Source: Spirochaetales bacterium
GTDB lineage: Bacteria; Spirochaetota; Spirochaetia; SZUA-6; DRHE01
Direction of reading: 5' to 3'
Assembly: GCA_030615505.1 (NCBI GenBank)
Contig: JAUWZD010000011.1
Coordinates: 1-61,981 of the forward strand
Length of the DNA stretch: 61,981 bases
Below the pieces are notes generated by a model. That model saw nothing but the letters and a program-made list of their open reading frames with translations, had not been told where the DNA came from and ran no database searches. How positions within the stretch are numbered: position 1 is the first letter of the stretch; every line of letters begins with the position of its first letter. Below are positions 43,824 to 54,249 of the stretch, piece after piece. The translations under genes and the position numbers were made by a program.

Positions 43824-45026
43824 TCAAAATTGGATAACCCGGGTATCCTGAACGGCCCCTGCAATGAGCTCATCCGCTTGCAGGTCATTAAAAGCCTGAA
43901 CCATCCTTTCATAGTTGGGATTAATGAGAGGGTGGGGCGGGGTGAACAGTGTACAGCAGTCTTCAAAGGGAAGTATTGAGGTCTCAAAGGTCTCAATTTT
44001 TTTTGCCCATCGTATAATCTCTTCTTTATCAAGACCGATTAAAGGACGAAACACGAGCATATCTGCCATACTGCCTGTAAATCGAAGACTCTCCGTAGTC
44101 TGGCTTGCCACCTGACCCAGGCTCTCGCCGGTAATAAGGCAGATGCTGCCCGTGTTTCGAGCTATAATTCCGGAAATTCTCATCATACAGGCACGCATTA
44201 AAAGAGTGATCTCCTTATTTTTAGAGCGTTCTTTAATTCTGGCCTGTATCTCAGTAAAGGGGACAACGTGCAGAGCTATACCGGTAAGGTATGCTGAGAG
44301 TATATCGGCCAGATGCTCGACCTTTTCCCGGGCCTTTTCTGAAGTAAAGGGAGGAGTATGGAAATAGACGGCATGGATATTTAGCCCCCTCTTACCCATG
44401 AAATAGCCGGCTACAGGTGAGTCTATTCCCCCGGATAGGAGAAGAAGGCCTTTGCCGCTGCAGCCCAGGGGCAGTCCTCCCGGAGCCCTGGTTAACGGTC
44501 CGTAAAGATAGGCGGCGTCCCTAACTTCAACATTTATTATCCAATCCGGCCGATTTAAATTTACTTTTAGTTCCTGGAAATGTGAACATAGGACGTTACC
44601 GAGCCTGCAGGCAATTTCATACGAGTTTAATGGAAAGCTCTTGTCGGACCTGCGGGCCTCGATTTTATATGATGTCTGGGAGCAGGGCAGATTGTTATCC
44701 TTTATTGGTGAGCTGTCTTCCCGACTCTTATGGAGCAATTTTTGAGCCAGGCAGATGGCAGCCTCTTCGATCTTTGACATATCTTTATCTACTTTCAGGG
44801 CTTCCGAAAAAGCGACAAGGCCAAAGGTTTTGGACAGTGCATTGACTATTTGAGAATGATCTTTCTCCCCGGCTCGAAGATAGATCCTCCCCTGCTTTCT
44901 TATAAGTTCAAAATCAAGGCCATCAAGCTTTTTCTTAATATTTGTACACAATAGCTTTTCAAAGCGGAAGCGATTAGCGCCTTTTAAGGATAGTTCTCCA
45001 TATTTAAGAAGATAGATGGATTCCAT
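43824..45026 (-). CDS. thiI: tRNA sulfurtransferase ThiI (short form)
   Basis: ATP-dependent 4-thiouridylation of tRNA. THUMP region about residues 60-165 and a PP-loop LLLLSGGIDSPVAGYFMGKRG (197-204) are clear, followed by LITGESLGQVASQTTESL. Length 400, so it lacks the C-terminal rhodanese domain of E. coli ThiI and, as in B. subtilis, must get sulfur directly from a cysteine desulfurase. That gene (45032-46207) lies 5 bp upstream on the same strand, supporting the pairing. Confidence 0.93.
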   Translation of the reverse strand: MESIYLLKYGELSLKGANRFRFEKLLCTNIKKKLDGLDFELIRKQGRIYLRAGEKDHSQIVNALSKTFGLVAFSEALKVDKDMSKIEEAAICLAQKLLHKSREDSSPIKDNNLPCSQTSYKIEARRSDKSFPLNSYEIACRLGNVLCSHFQELKVNLNRPDWIINVEVRDAAYLYGPLTRAPGGLPLGCSGKGLLLLSGGIDSPVAGYFMGKRGLNIHAVYFHTPPFTSEKAREKVEHLADILSAYLTGIALHVVPFTEIQARIKERSKNKEITLLMRACMMRISGIIARNTGSICLITGESLGQVASQTTESLRFTGSMADMLVFRPLIGLDKEEIIRWAKKIETFETSILPFEDCCTLFTPPHPLINPNYERMVQAFNDLQADELIAGAVQDTRVIQF

Positions 45027-45031
45027 GAAGC

Positions 45032-46207
45032 CTATCCTGCGATTTTCATAAGTCCGGGTATCTTTTCTTTTAGTACTTTAGCAAACCTGCTCAGATTTTC
45101 ATGTCCTGTATCCCTTCCCAAAGAGATGCGTACAGCAGAGAATGCAAGAGTATCGGATATTCCCATCTGCCCTAATACACGAAAACGCCTTTTCTTTTTA
45201 GATGAGCATGCAGAACCCGTAGAGATTAAGAATCCTTCCTCTTCAAGAACACGTACTAAAACCTCACCGGGTATGGGAGGAAAAGCAACTTTCAGAATAT
45301 AGGGAGAGAAGGCTGTGTTTATCTTGTTTCTCCTGCACTGGGGGAGTATAATCGCTCCCTTAATACCCTCTATCTCTGAAATTAAAGCGCCTGTGAGTTC
45401 AGTGACACTTTTCAGATCGCTCTCTATGTTTTTAATTTTTTTTTCTGCAGCCAGGGCAAAGCCGTATATACCGGGCAGGTTTTCCGTACCCGGTCTCTGT
45501 CCGTGTTCCTGGCCGCCGCCTGTGTAGAGGAAGGGATAAGAGCTGCCCTTTCGTACAAATAGGGCTCCTACTCCCCGGGGACCACCGATTTTATGAGCAC
45601 TGAGTGAAGCACTGTCCACTCCTAAAGAAACAGGATTAAAGGGAATCTTGCAGAAGCCTTGAACCGCATCGGTATGTAAGGGAATTCTTATGCCCGTTCT
45701 CCTGTAGAAACTTTTAAGAACTTCTGCAATGTCGGAAACAGGTTGTATATTTCCAGTTTCATTGTTTACCAGCATCACAGCAACTAAAGCTGTTTGTTTA
45801 TCAAGCTCCACCTCTATCCGGGCCGGATCTAAGAGACCTGAATTGTCGGCCTTGATTATTTTCACTGTATAGCCAAAGTTCGTTAAACTCATTGCCGGTT
45901 GATATACTGAAGCATGTTCGATTCCGCTTAAGATCACTTTTTTCCCGCTTCCCCTGCGTATAAGCGAAAAGAGCACCATATTATTGGATTCCGTTCCTCC
46001 GGAGGTAAAGAGAATTTCTTCCGCCAGACAACCAAGCGCGGAAGATAAAATCCTCCTCGATTCGTTAAGGATCTTCTCAGCTTCTCGTCCTGCCCTGTGT
46101 ATGGAAGAAGGATTGCCGAAATGCGCAGCCGACATTTCTTTTACCTGTTCCAGGACCTCTATGTCCGGAGGAACTGTAGCGGCCCAATCAAGATAAATTG
46201 AACTCAT
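45032..46207 (-). CDS. cysteine desulfurase, NifS/IscS family
   Basis: PLP enzyme, 391 residues. The PLP lysine lies in SLSAHKIGGPRGVGALFV and the active cysteine in STGSACSSKKK; GGTESNNMVL is also diagnostic. The companion thiI follows immediately, so its main role is likely sulfur supply for 4-thiouridine; a role in Fe-S assembly cannot be excluded. Divergent from an ArsR-family gene 99 bp away. SD is weak. Confidence 0.92.
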   Translation of the reverse strand: MSSIYLDWAATVPPDIEVLEQVKEMSAAHFGNPSSIHRAGREAEKILNESRRILSSALGCLAEEILFTSGGTESNNMVLFSLIRRGSGKKVILSGIEHASVYQPAMSLTNFGYTVKIIKADNSGLLDPARIEVELDKQTALVAVMLVNNETGNIQPVSDIAEVLKSFYRRTGIRIPLHTDAVQGFCKIPFNPVSLGVDSASLSAHKIGGPRGVGALFVRKGSSYPFLYTGGGQEHGQRPGTENLPGIYGFALAAEKKIKNIESDLKSVTELTGALISEIEGIKGAIILPQCRRNKINTAFSPYILKVAFPPIPGEVLVRVLEEEGFLISTGSACSSKKKRRFRVLGQMGISDTLAFSAVRISLGRDTGHENLSRFAKVLKEKIPGLMKIAG

Positions 46208-46306
46208 TGCAAGCAGAATATAGACATAAACAGTGCTTTCTTCAAGCCGACAATAGAATCACCTACTTGAATGTGAAGAATAATCGAGTTATCATATATA
46301 TAAATT

Positions 46307-46585
46307 ATGGATAGAATAGTGCAGATGTCCACAATGTTGAAAGCCTGCGGCCATCCGCTGCGTTTAAGAATCCTCTGTGCAATTGAAAATGGGGAGGAAA
46401 CCTGCGTTTCGGAACTATGGAACTGCCTCGGTCAATCACAGCCCGTGGTGTCCCAGCATCTTGCAGTACTAAAGAGAAAAGGAATAGTTTGCTCCCAGGT
46501 TAAAGGGAACAAGAGGGTCTATTCAATTGCAAATCCCTTTATAAAGAATCTCATAAATAAACTCTTAGAAGATGAACGTACTTAG
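46307..46585 (+). CDS. ArsR/SmtB-family transcriptional regulator
   Basis: 92 residues, winged helix (SQPVVSQHLAVLKRKGIVCSQVKGNKRVYSI). Four cysteines are in or near the sensing helix region (LKACGHPLRLRILCAIENGE, ETCVSELWNCLGQ) with another at GIVCSQ, more than usual, so metal- or thiol-sensing is possible. No good Shine-Dalgarno sequence precedes ATG 46307, suggesting a leaderless or weak start. It is divergent from the desulfurase-thiI pair, which makes it a candidate regulator of them. Confidence 0.85.
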   Translation: MDRIVQMSTMLKACGHPLRLRILCAIENGEETCVSELWNCLGQSQPVVSQHLAVLKRKGIVCSQVKGNKRVYSIANPFIKNLINKLLEDERT

Positions 46586-46609
46586 AACTCCTGCACAAGA
46601 TCAATAATA

Positions 46610-48133
46610 TTATTTAAACTGGTTCGCAAGATCAAATATATTATTGGCTAAGATTATTAAAGCACCGGCAAACCCTGTTATAATCAGGATATTTGTGAGT
46701 GCTTTTTGTGTAATGGTCCAGGTATTTTTTCCCACATAGATCAGAGTGCCCGGTTCGACATCCGCATCCAACCGGGTGCGTTCTCTGTTGCCGATTTCAT
46801 CCACAAAAAAGATGCTGTTCTGGTCTCCCGTTTCCACACTAATACCACCTGCAGCCAGAATATAATCATACACCTTATATCCGTTGGCATATGGGAAGGA
46901 TCCTGAATTATTGACCTCCCCGGCCACGACAACCTGAAGCCTCTTCATGGGTATGACTATAAGATCACCGGGCATTAGGGGAATATCAAGATTGGGTGAG
47001 CGGGTTTCCCACAAATCCATTAAATCCAGTGTAATTCTTTCCCCTGTTGCATTGCGCCGGATATAGCTCCTCTCCGGGTTTACCAGGGGTGTCGGGCCTC
47101 CCATCTGGGTCAGAACATCTAAAAGGGTCATTCCGGGCACAAAGGGAAGACTTACCGTAATATTTCGGTCTGGTATCTTGACCGGCTTATCACCTGTAGT
47201 CGGGCTTCCGTAAAGGGCCGCATCCAGAGTGATCATTTCTATGTTATCTAATACGGAGCTTAAGGATATTTTATCGCCATTCCGGAGTTCCAGGACACCT
47301 GCCTGCTCAATATTTACAGTCAGGATAACCGGCTTCCTCTCTTCTCCGATTCGTGCGATCTTCATTTTATTCCTATCTGCATCCCGGGTTACACCGCCTG
47401 AATAGTTTAAAAGGTCTCCTAAGGTCTCTCCAGGTAACAGCTCATAGATTCCCGGGTACTTCACTTTTCCACTGATCTCAACCAGGCATTCGGCCGGTGG
47501 AATGTATATTTTATCTCCGGGTTCTAAAAGAGGATTTTGAGAGAGATCAGCCTGGGAGGCAAACTTCGAGAGATCCAAAGTCCTTTTGCTGAAATTACGA
47601 ACCAGTTCGATATTCCGGAAACTGGCTCCTTTTACTAAGCCCCCACCTAAAAGAATTGCATCTGAAATCCTGGAAAGAGGGTTCACTGTTGCAATGCCCG
47701 GGTTGGTGATTCCGCCATAGATAAAGACATCAAAGAGAGCCGGGGAAGTAAGCATAAAATCAACAAACTGAACCGGTACTTTGGCTTTTATCCTCTGCAC
47801 GATCATCTTTTTTAAATCCGAAAAGTACATGCCCCGAACATCAATGGTGCCCAGGAAGGGAATGTCCAGCAGATAATCGTCAGAGAGAAGGAGGGGATAT
47901 CGTTCAGTTTCCTCGATGGTGATAACAAACTCATAAGTGTCACCAGGGGTCAGTTTATATCGAGTGGCACTCATGATGCGCCTGGTAAGATTTTTTGGAT
48001 CACTCTTCGGCTGAATAATACCAGGCTGCAGGCCGAAGCCGGTCTTTCCCTTATTTTCATCTGCCGCTATATTATTGGATGCACTTATGAGAGAGTAAAA
48101 AAACAGGAGCAGGATAAAGGCTTTTCGATTCAT
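46610..48133 (-). CDS. SLBB-domain polysaccharide-export-type protein
   Basis: 507 residues with signal peptide (first ~25). A Poly_export-type domain (about 55-150, YKLTPGDTYEFVITIEE) is followed by three or four SLBB repeats (YGGITNPGIATVNPLSRISDAIL, EISGKVKYPGIYELLPGETL, ALYGSPTT..., VVVAGEVNNSGSFPYANGYK) and a hydrophobic C-terminal segment (ALTNILIITGFAGALIILANNIFDLA). Wza-like outer membrane/periplasmic exporters have this layout, but the C-terminal membrane helix is unusual and no capsule genes are nearby. Convergent with the ArsR gene. Confidence 0.83.
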   Translation of the reverse strand: MNRKAFILLLFFYSLISASNNIAADENKGKTGFGLQPGIIQPKSDPKNLTRRIMSATRYKLTPGDTYEFVITIEETERYPLLLSDDYLLDIPFLGTIDVRGMYFSDLKKMIVQRIKAKVPVQFVDFMLTSPALFDVFIYGGITNPGIATVNPLSRISDAILLGGGLVKGASFRNIELVRNFSKRTLDLSKFASQADLSQNPLLEPGDKIYIPPAECLVEISGKVKYPGIYELLPGETLGDLLNYSGGVTRDADRNKMKIARIGEERKPVILTVNIEQAGVLELRNGDKISLSSVLDNIEMITLDAALYGSPTTGDKPVKIPDRNITVSLPFVPGMTLLDVLTQMGGPTPLVNPERSYIRRNATGERITLDLMDLWETRSPNLDIPLMPGDLIVIPMKRLQVVVAGEVNNSGSFPYANGYKVYDYILAAGGISVETGDQNSIFFVDEIGNRERTRLDADVEPGTLIYVGKNTWTITQKALTNILIITGFAGALIILANNIFDLANQFK

Positions 48134-48180
48134 GAGGGGATACTATCAGGATTAAGGTAATAGAGTCAAGAATTAGTCAT

Positions 48181-48209
48181 TTGCAATTTTCTGATTTATT
48201 AAGTACATT
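48181..48209 (+). promoter_or_regulatory. candidate sigma-70 promoter of the hypA cluster
   Basis: TTGCAA, 17 bases, TACATT, about 29 bp before the GTG at 48238. Matches in each hexamer are 4-5 of 6. Confidence 0.5.
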
Positions 48210-48237
48210 AGGGATTAGAATTTATTAGAGGCTGCTT

Positions 48238-48642
48238 GTGTTTTTTTGGTTTCCTTTTAGCTTTTTAATTCCTATCATCTTCATACTCTTTGCCGTTAAA
48301 ATCGGAACCAGGATTTTCCGGGAGTTCTTTCGGGATTTGGATGATACAGAGGGGCCATACCACTGGTTCCCTAAAAGAAGATCCGGCAGTGGATTAAACC
48401 TTAAAAATTTCAAATCGAAAAAACCTCAGGATATAGAAGCCTTAATCTTCCGGATCGCCTATAAACTCAAGGGAAGAATTACGATTTCCGATATCGTACT
48501 TGAAACCGGTCTGAACCTGAAATCAGCCGAAGAAACGGTGAACGGCATGGTGGACGGCATACGGGTGTGTATGGAGGTTGACGAAAGGGGCTTGGTCGTA
48601 TATGAATTTCCGGAAATCATTTCTAGACTCGAAGGAAGCTGA
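48238..48642 (+). CDS. small membrane-anchored protein with winged-helix-like C-terminus
   Basis: 134 residues. One membrane segment at the N-terminus (MFFWFPFSFLIPIIFILFAV), then a charged linker and a C-terminal domain (about 65-130) with the pattern of a winged helix (IAYKLKGRITISDIVLETGLNLKSAEETVNGMV). I know no family name. GTG start; ribosome binding site weak (GAGGCTGC). It overlaps the hypA-like start by one base (TGATG), so it is coupled to the nickel-chaperone-like genes. Confidence 0.65.
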   Translation: MFFWFPFSFLIPIIFILFAVKIGTRIFREFFRDLDDTEGPYHWFPKRRSGSGLNLKNFKSKKPQDIEALIFRIAYKLKGRITISDIVLETGLNLKSAEETVNGMVDGIRVCMEVDERGLVVYEFPEIISRLEGS

Positions 48643-49047
48643 TGCACGAATGGGCCTTAGCCGAAGCCGTAATTTCTACGGTTGATAAGATTTACAGGGA
48701 AAATAATAAAAAATCGATACACTCCGTTAATATTTCGATTGGCGAGATTCAGTCTATAGAGATGGATATTTTTAGAGAGGGACTTAAAATTATCCTGGAT
48801 GAGTATCCCTTTGGCCCGGAAGTTTTTCAATTCAAGACAGAGAAAGCCTCTTTCAAGTGTAATTGCTGCGGAAAAGAATGGCTTTTAGAGGACCATGCCG
48901 AATGTGGAGAAGAAGAGAGGGAAGCCATTCATTTTCTCCCCGAAGCAGCCCATGTTTATATGCGCTGTCCATACTGTGACAGCCCTGATTTTAAATTACT
49001 AAAGGGCAGGGGTGTTTCTATCGAATCCGTTGAGTTAGATCCGGGCA

Positions 49048-49055
<8 letters not shown>
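48642..49055 (+). CDS. hypA: HypA-like nickel-binding metallochaperone
   Basis: 137 residues. Starts MHEWALAEAV, where His2 is the nickel ligand of HypA, and has a C-terminal zinc ribbon of two CxxC pairs (FKCNCCGKE ... RCPYCDS). The zinc loop (between the CxxC pairs) is longer and acidic. Normal role: nickel insertion into [NiFe] hydrogenase or urease. No hydrogenase gene is visible in the window. It overlaps the Mrp-type ATPase start by 8 bases. Confidence 0.85.
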
Positions 49056-51196
<2,141 letters not shown>

Positions 51197-51227
51197 GGAA
51201 TCAAGGCTCAAGCATCCGACACCAAAG

Positions 51228-51259
51228 GCCGGCAGACCCATTGGCTTGCCGGCTTTTTT
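51228..51259 (+). terminator. intrinsic terminator after gdhA
   Basis: GCCGGCA (51228-51234) pairs with TGCCGGC (51247-51253), 12-base loop, then T6. Confidence 0.9.
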
Positions 51260-51285
51260 AGTATAAATTCATTTTAGGGTTGTAT

Positions 51286-54249
51286 ATGATTAAGCAGAGG
51301 ATATCGGAGGTTGTTAAACAGTATAAAACGGATGATGAAATCTATCATGACCTGATGCAGTTCAGGGTCAGAGAAATCCTGTTAGTGGCTACAGTATATG
51401 ATGCCTTTATCCTTGAAGAAGAGGATAAATTAACTGAAAAAATATTCGGTGAATATTATCAACTGAATCTTACCACTGCTCCGAGAATTACGAGCGTCCC
51501 TTTTGGCGAGGAAGCCTTAGAAATCCTTAAGAAACGCTCCTTTGATATGGTTATATTAACCATGCGCATAGATGAGATAACACCGTTCGAGTTAAGCGAA
51601 AAGATCAAATCTCTAAACCAATCAATTCCCATCGTCCTGCTGCTCAATGATAATTCAGAGATCAGTCTATTAAGAGATAAGAAGACACGCTTAAAATATT
51701 TTGACAAGATATTTGTCTGGAACGGGGATGCTAAAATATTTCTTGCCATGATCAAGTACATAGAAGATAAGATAAACGTGAGCAAGGATACCAGGATCGG
51801 TTTAGTAAGGGTCATTCTCCTGGTTGAAGACTCCATCCGCTACTATTCAAGCTATCTGCCTACACTCTATACAGAAATAATGAAGCAGACCCAGAGAATC
51901 ATTACAGACGAGCATCTCGTTGAAATAAAAAAGTTATTAAGGATGAGGGCCAGGCCTAAAGTGCTCATGGCTGAGAATTATGAGGAAGCCATAAGCATCT
52001 TTCAGGTGTACAGGGATTACCTTCTCTGTGTTATCTGTGATGTCAAATTCCCCAAAGATGGCGTCAAAGACGCGCAGGCAGGTTTGAAGCTTTTAAGCTA
52101 CCTGCGGACTCAACTGCCGGATCTTCCTACCCTGATTCAATCCTCAGATGTTATCGATGAATCCAGGGCTAAAGAATTAAATTCCAGCTTCCTGGATAAA
52201 AACTCCGGAAACCTGTCCAGAAATCTGACCGATTTTATTTTCAACCACCTGGGTTTTGGAGATTTTATTTTCAGGAACTCTAAAGGCAAGCCTATTGAGC
52301 GGGCGAAATCCATGGAAGAGTTCGAAAACCTTCTCTCTAAAGTACCGGATGAATCATTAGTCTATCATGCCAATCGAAATCATTTCTCAAGCTGGCTGAT
52401 GGCCCGGGGTGAAATCCAGATTGCCAAGAAATTGCAGCCCGTGAAGGTAAGTGATTTTTCAAACTATTCGGGCTTAAGGGAGCATCTTGTCGGTGTGTGT
52501 CTCAAGGTGCATGAAGCCAAAACCCGGGGTAAAGTGATTCAATTTTCGGAGTCAATACTTAACGAGGAAAATCATGTCATCCGCCTGACAGACGGCTCCC
52601 TGGGGGGGAAGGGCAGAGGTATGGCGTTTCTCCATATGCTGATCCAGAGCTGTGAGCTTGATAAAATTATCCCTGAGGTGAATATTCGCATTCCGCAAAC
52701 AGCGATCATCGGCACTGAAGAGTACGAAGCCTTCCTTGAGAATAATAAGCTGGAAGACCTCTTCAGTACTGAAAAGGTAACCGATAGAGCTAAGCAGCGA
52801 ATGTTAAAGGGAGAGCTTTCTCAAGGACTTAAGGAGGAGCTGAAAATTCTTCTAAAGTTCTTGAATTACCCCCTCTGTGTGCGCTCATCCGGTTTATTTG
52901 AGGATTCCCTGTCCCAGCCATTTTCTGGAATCTATGACACCTATATGATTCCCAATAAACATCCCGATATCAGGGTGCGTCTTAAGCATCTGGAGGAATC
53001 GATTAAACTGGTATATGCTTCTGTTTTTTCCAATTCCGCCCGCTCCTATTTTGATGCCATAAACTACAGGATAGGTGAGGAGAAGATGTCCGTGCTCATT
53101 CAGGGAGTGGTGGGAAATCAGTATGAGAATCGCTTTTACCCACACTTCGCAGGGGTCGCTCAGTCCTACAATTACTATCCTGTTGCCTATTTAAAACCCG
53201 AAGACGGCATTGCCGTTATAGGTGTTGGCCTTGGAAAGTACGTCATTGATGGAGAAAAGACTCATCGATTCTGCCCTAAATATCCGAAGCTTGATTTTTT
53301 AACACCGGAAGAGCAGATAAAGTATTCCCAGCAGGAATTTTATGCCCTGGATATGCAGGAAAATCATATGCATCTGGTTCGAGGGGATGATTCAACCCTG
53401 GCGAGACTGGATATTAATGAAGCAGAACGGGATGGAACCATTACTTATTCGGCCTCAGTTTGGGATTATGAGAATAATCGCATTCAGGTAGGTGTAAGGG
53501 TTAAGGGGCCAAGGATCGTAAATTTTGCCTATATGCTTAAATATGACACTTTCCCTTTAGCACGGGTTCTTGAGGAGGTTATGGATATCATGAAATCCGC
53601 CATGGGAACGCCTGTGGAGATAGAGTTTGCTGTAGATTTGAAAAAGGATAAGCAGGGCAAGCCGAGCTTCTACATCCTGCAGATCAAACCCCTCTTAGGA
53701 GATTTAGAAGATTTCGCATTGAATCTGGCTGGAATTAATAAGAATGGGCTGTTCCTCTATACAGAGCGGGCCATGGGGAACGGCAAGATTGATAATATAT
53801 GCGATATTATTTATGTAGATCCTCACAAATTCGATAAATCCAGGACCGCGGATATGGTTAGTGAGCTGGAGCAGCTTAATGACCGGATGAAGAAGGAGAA
53901 GCGTAAGTATATATTAATCGGCCCGGGCAGATGGGGAAGCCGTGATCGCTGGCTGGGCATTCCTGTAGTCTGGTCCCAGATCTCTAATGCAGATATTATC
54001 GTGGAGATTGAGCTGGAAGATTTTAGAGTCGATCCATCTTTAGGCTCACACTTTTTTCATAATGTCACTTCCATGAACATCGGCTATTTTAATATTCCTT
54101 ACCAGTCTAAAATCGATTTTATCGATTGGGAGTGGCTGGAGGCGCATAATGCTGTTAATAGAACTGAAAATTTTATACATGTACAGACGGAAGATCCGCT
54201 TATTGCCAAGATGGACGGCCGTAAAAGCATCTCAGTGATCTACAAGTGA
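51286..54249 (+). CDS. tandem-receiver protein with PEP-synthase-type ATP-grasp domain
   Basis: About 987 residues. Two receiver-like domains open the protein: the first is degenerate (about 33-125, no obvious phosphoacceptor), the second has LLVEDS (E183/D184) and ICDVKFP with D254. From about 435 follows a pyruvate phosphate dikinase N-terminal (ATP-binding) domain with LTDGSLGGKGRGMAFL, LCVRSSGLFEDSLSQPFSGIYDTY and ILQIKPLL. The swivelling phosphohistidine and PEP-binding domains of the true enzymes are absent, so classic PEP synthase activity is unlikely. ATG 51286 or TTG 51280 may be the start. Ends overlap the MFS gene by 10 bp. Confidence 0.8.
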   Translation: MIKQRISEVVKQYKTDDEIYHDLMQFRVREILLVATVYDAFILEEEDKLTEKIFGEYYQLNLTTAPRITSVPFGEEALEILKKRSFDMVILTMRIDEITPFELSEKIKSLNQSIPIVLLLNDNSEISLLRDKKTRLKYFDKIFVWNGDAKIFLAMIKYIEDKINVSKDTRIGLVRVILLVEDSIRYYSSYLPTLYTEIMKQTQRIITDEHLVEIKKLLRMRARPKVLMAENYEEAISIFQVYRDYLLCVICDVKFPKDGVKDAQAGLKLLSYLRTQLPDLPTLIQSSDVIDESRAKELNSSFLDKNSGNLSRNLTDFIFNHLGFGDFIFRNSKGKPIERAKSMEEFENLLSKVPDESLVYHANRNHFSSWLMARGEIQIAKKLQPVKVSDFSNYSGLREHLVGVCLKVHEAKTRGKVIQFSESILNEENHVIRLTDGSLGGKGRGMAFLHMLIQSCELDKIIPEVNIRIPQTAIIGTEEYEAFLENNKLEDLFSTEKVTDRAKQRMLKGELSQGLKEELKILLKFLNYPLCVRSSGLFEDSLSQPFSGIYDTYMIPNKHPDIRVRLKHLEESIKLVYASVFSNSARSYFDAINYRIGEEKMSVLIQGVVGNQYENRFYPHFAGVAQSYNYYPVAYLKPEDGIAVIGVGLGKYVIDGEKTHRFCPKYPKLDFLTPEEQIKYSQQEFYALDMQENHMHLVRGDDSTLARLDINEAERDGTITYSASVWDYENNRIQVGVRVKGPRIVNFAYMLKYDTFPLARVLEEVMDIMKSAMGTPVEIEFAVDLKKDKQGKPSFYILQIKPLLGDLEDFALNLAGINKNGLFLYTERAMGNGKIDNICDIIYVDPHKFDKSRTADMVSELEQLNDRMKKEKRKYILIGPGRWGSRDRWLGIPVVWSQISNADIIVEIELEDFRVDPSLGSHFFHNVTSMNIGYFNIPYQSKIDFIDWEWLEAHNAVNRTENFIHVQTEDPLIAKMDGRKSISVIYK

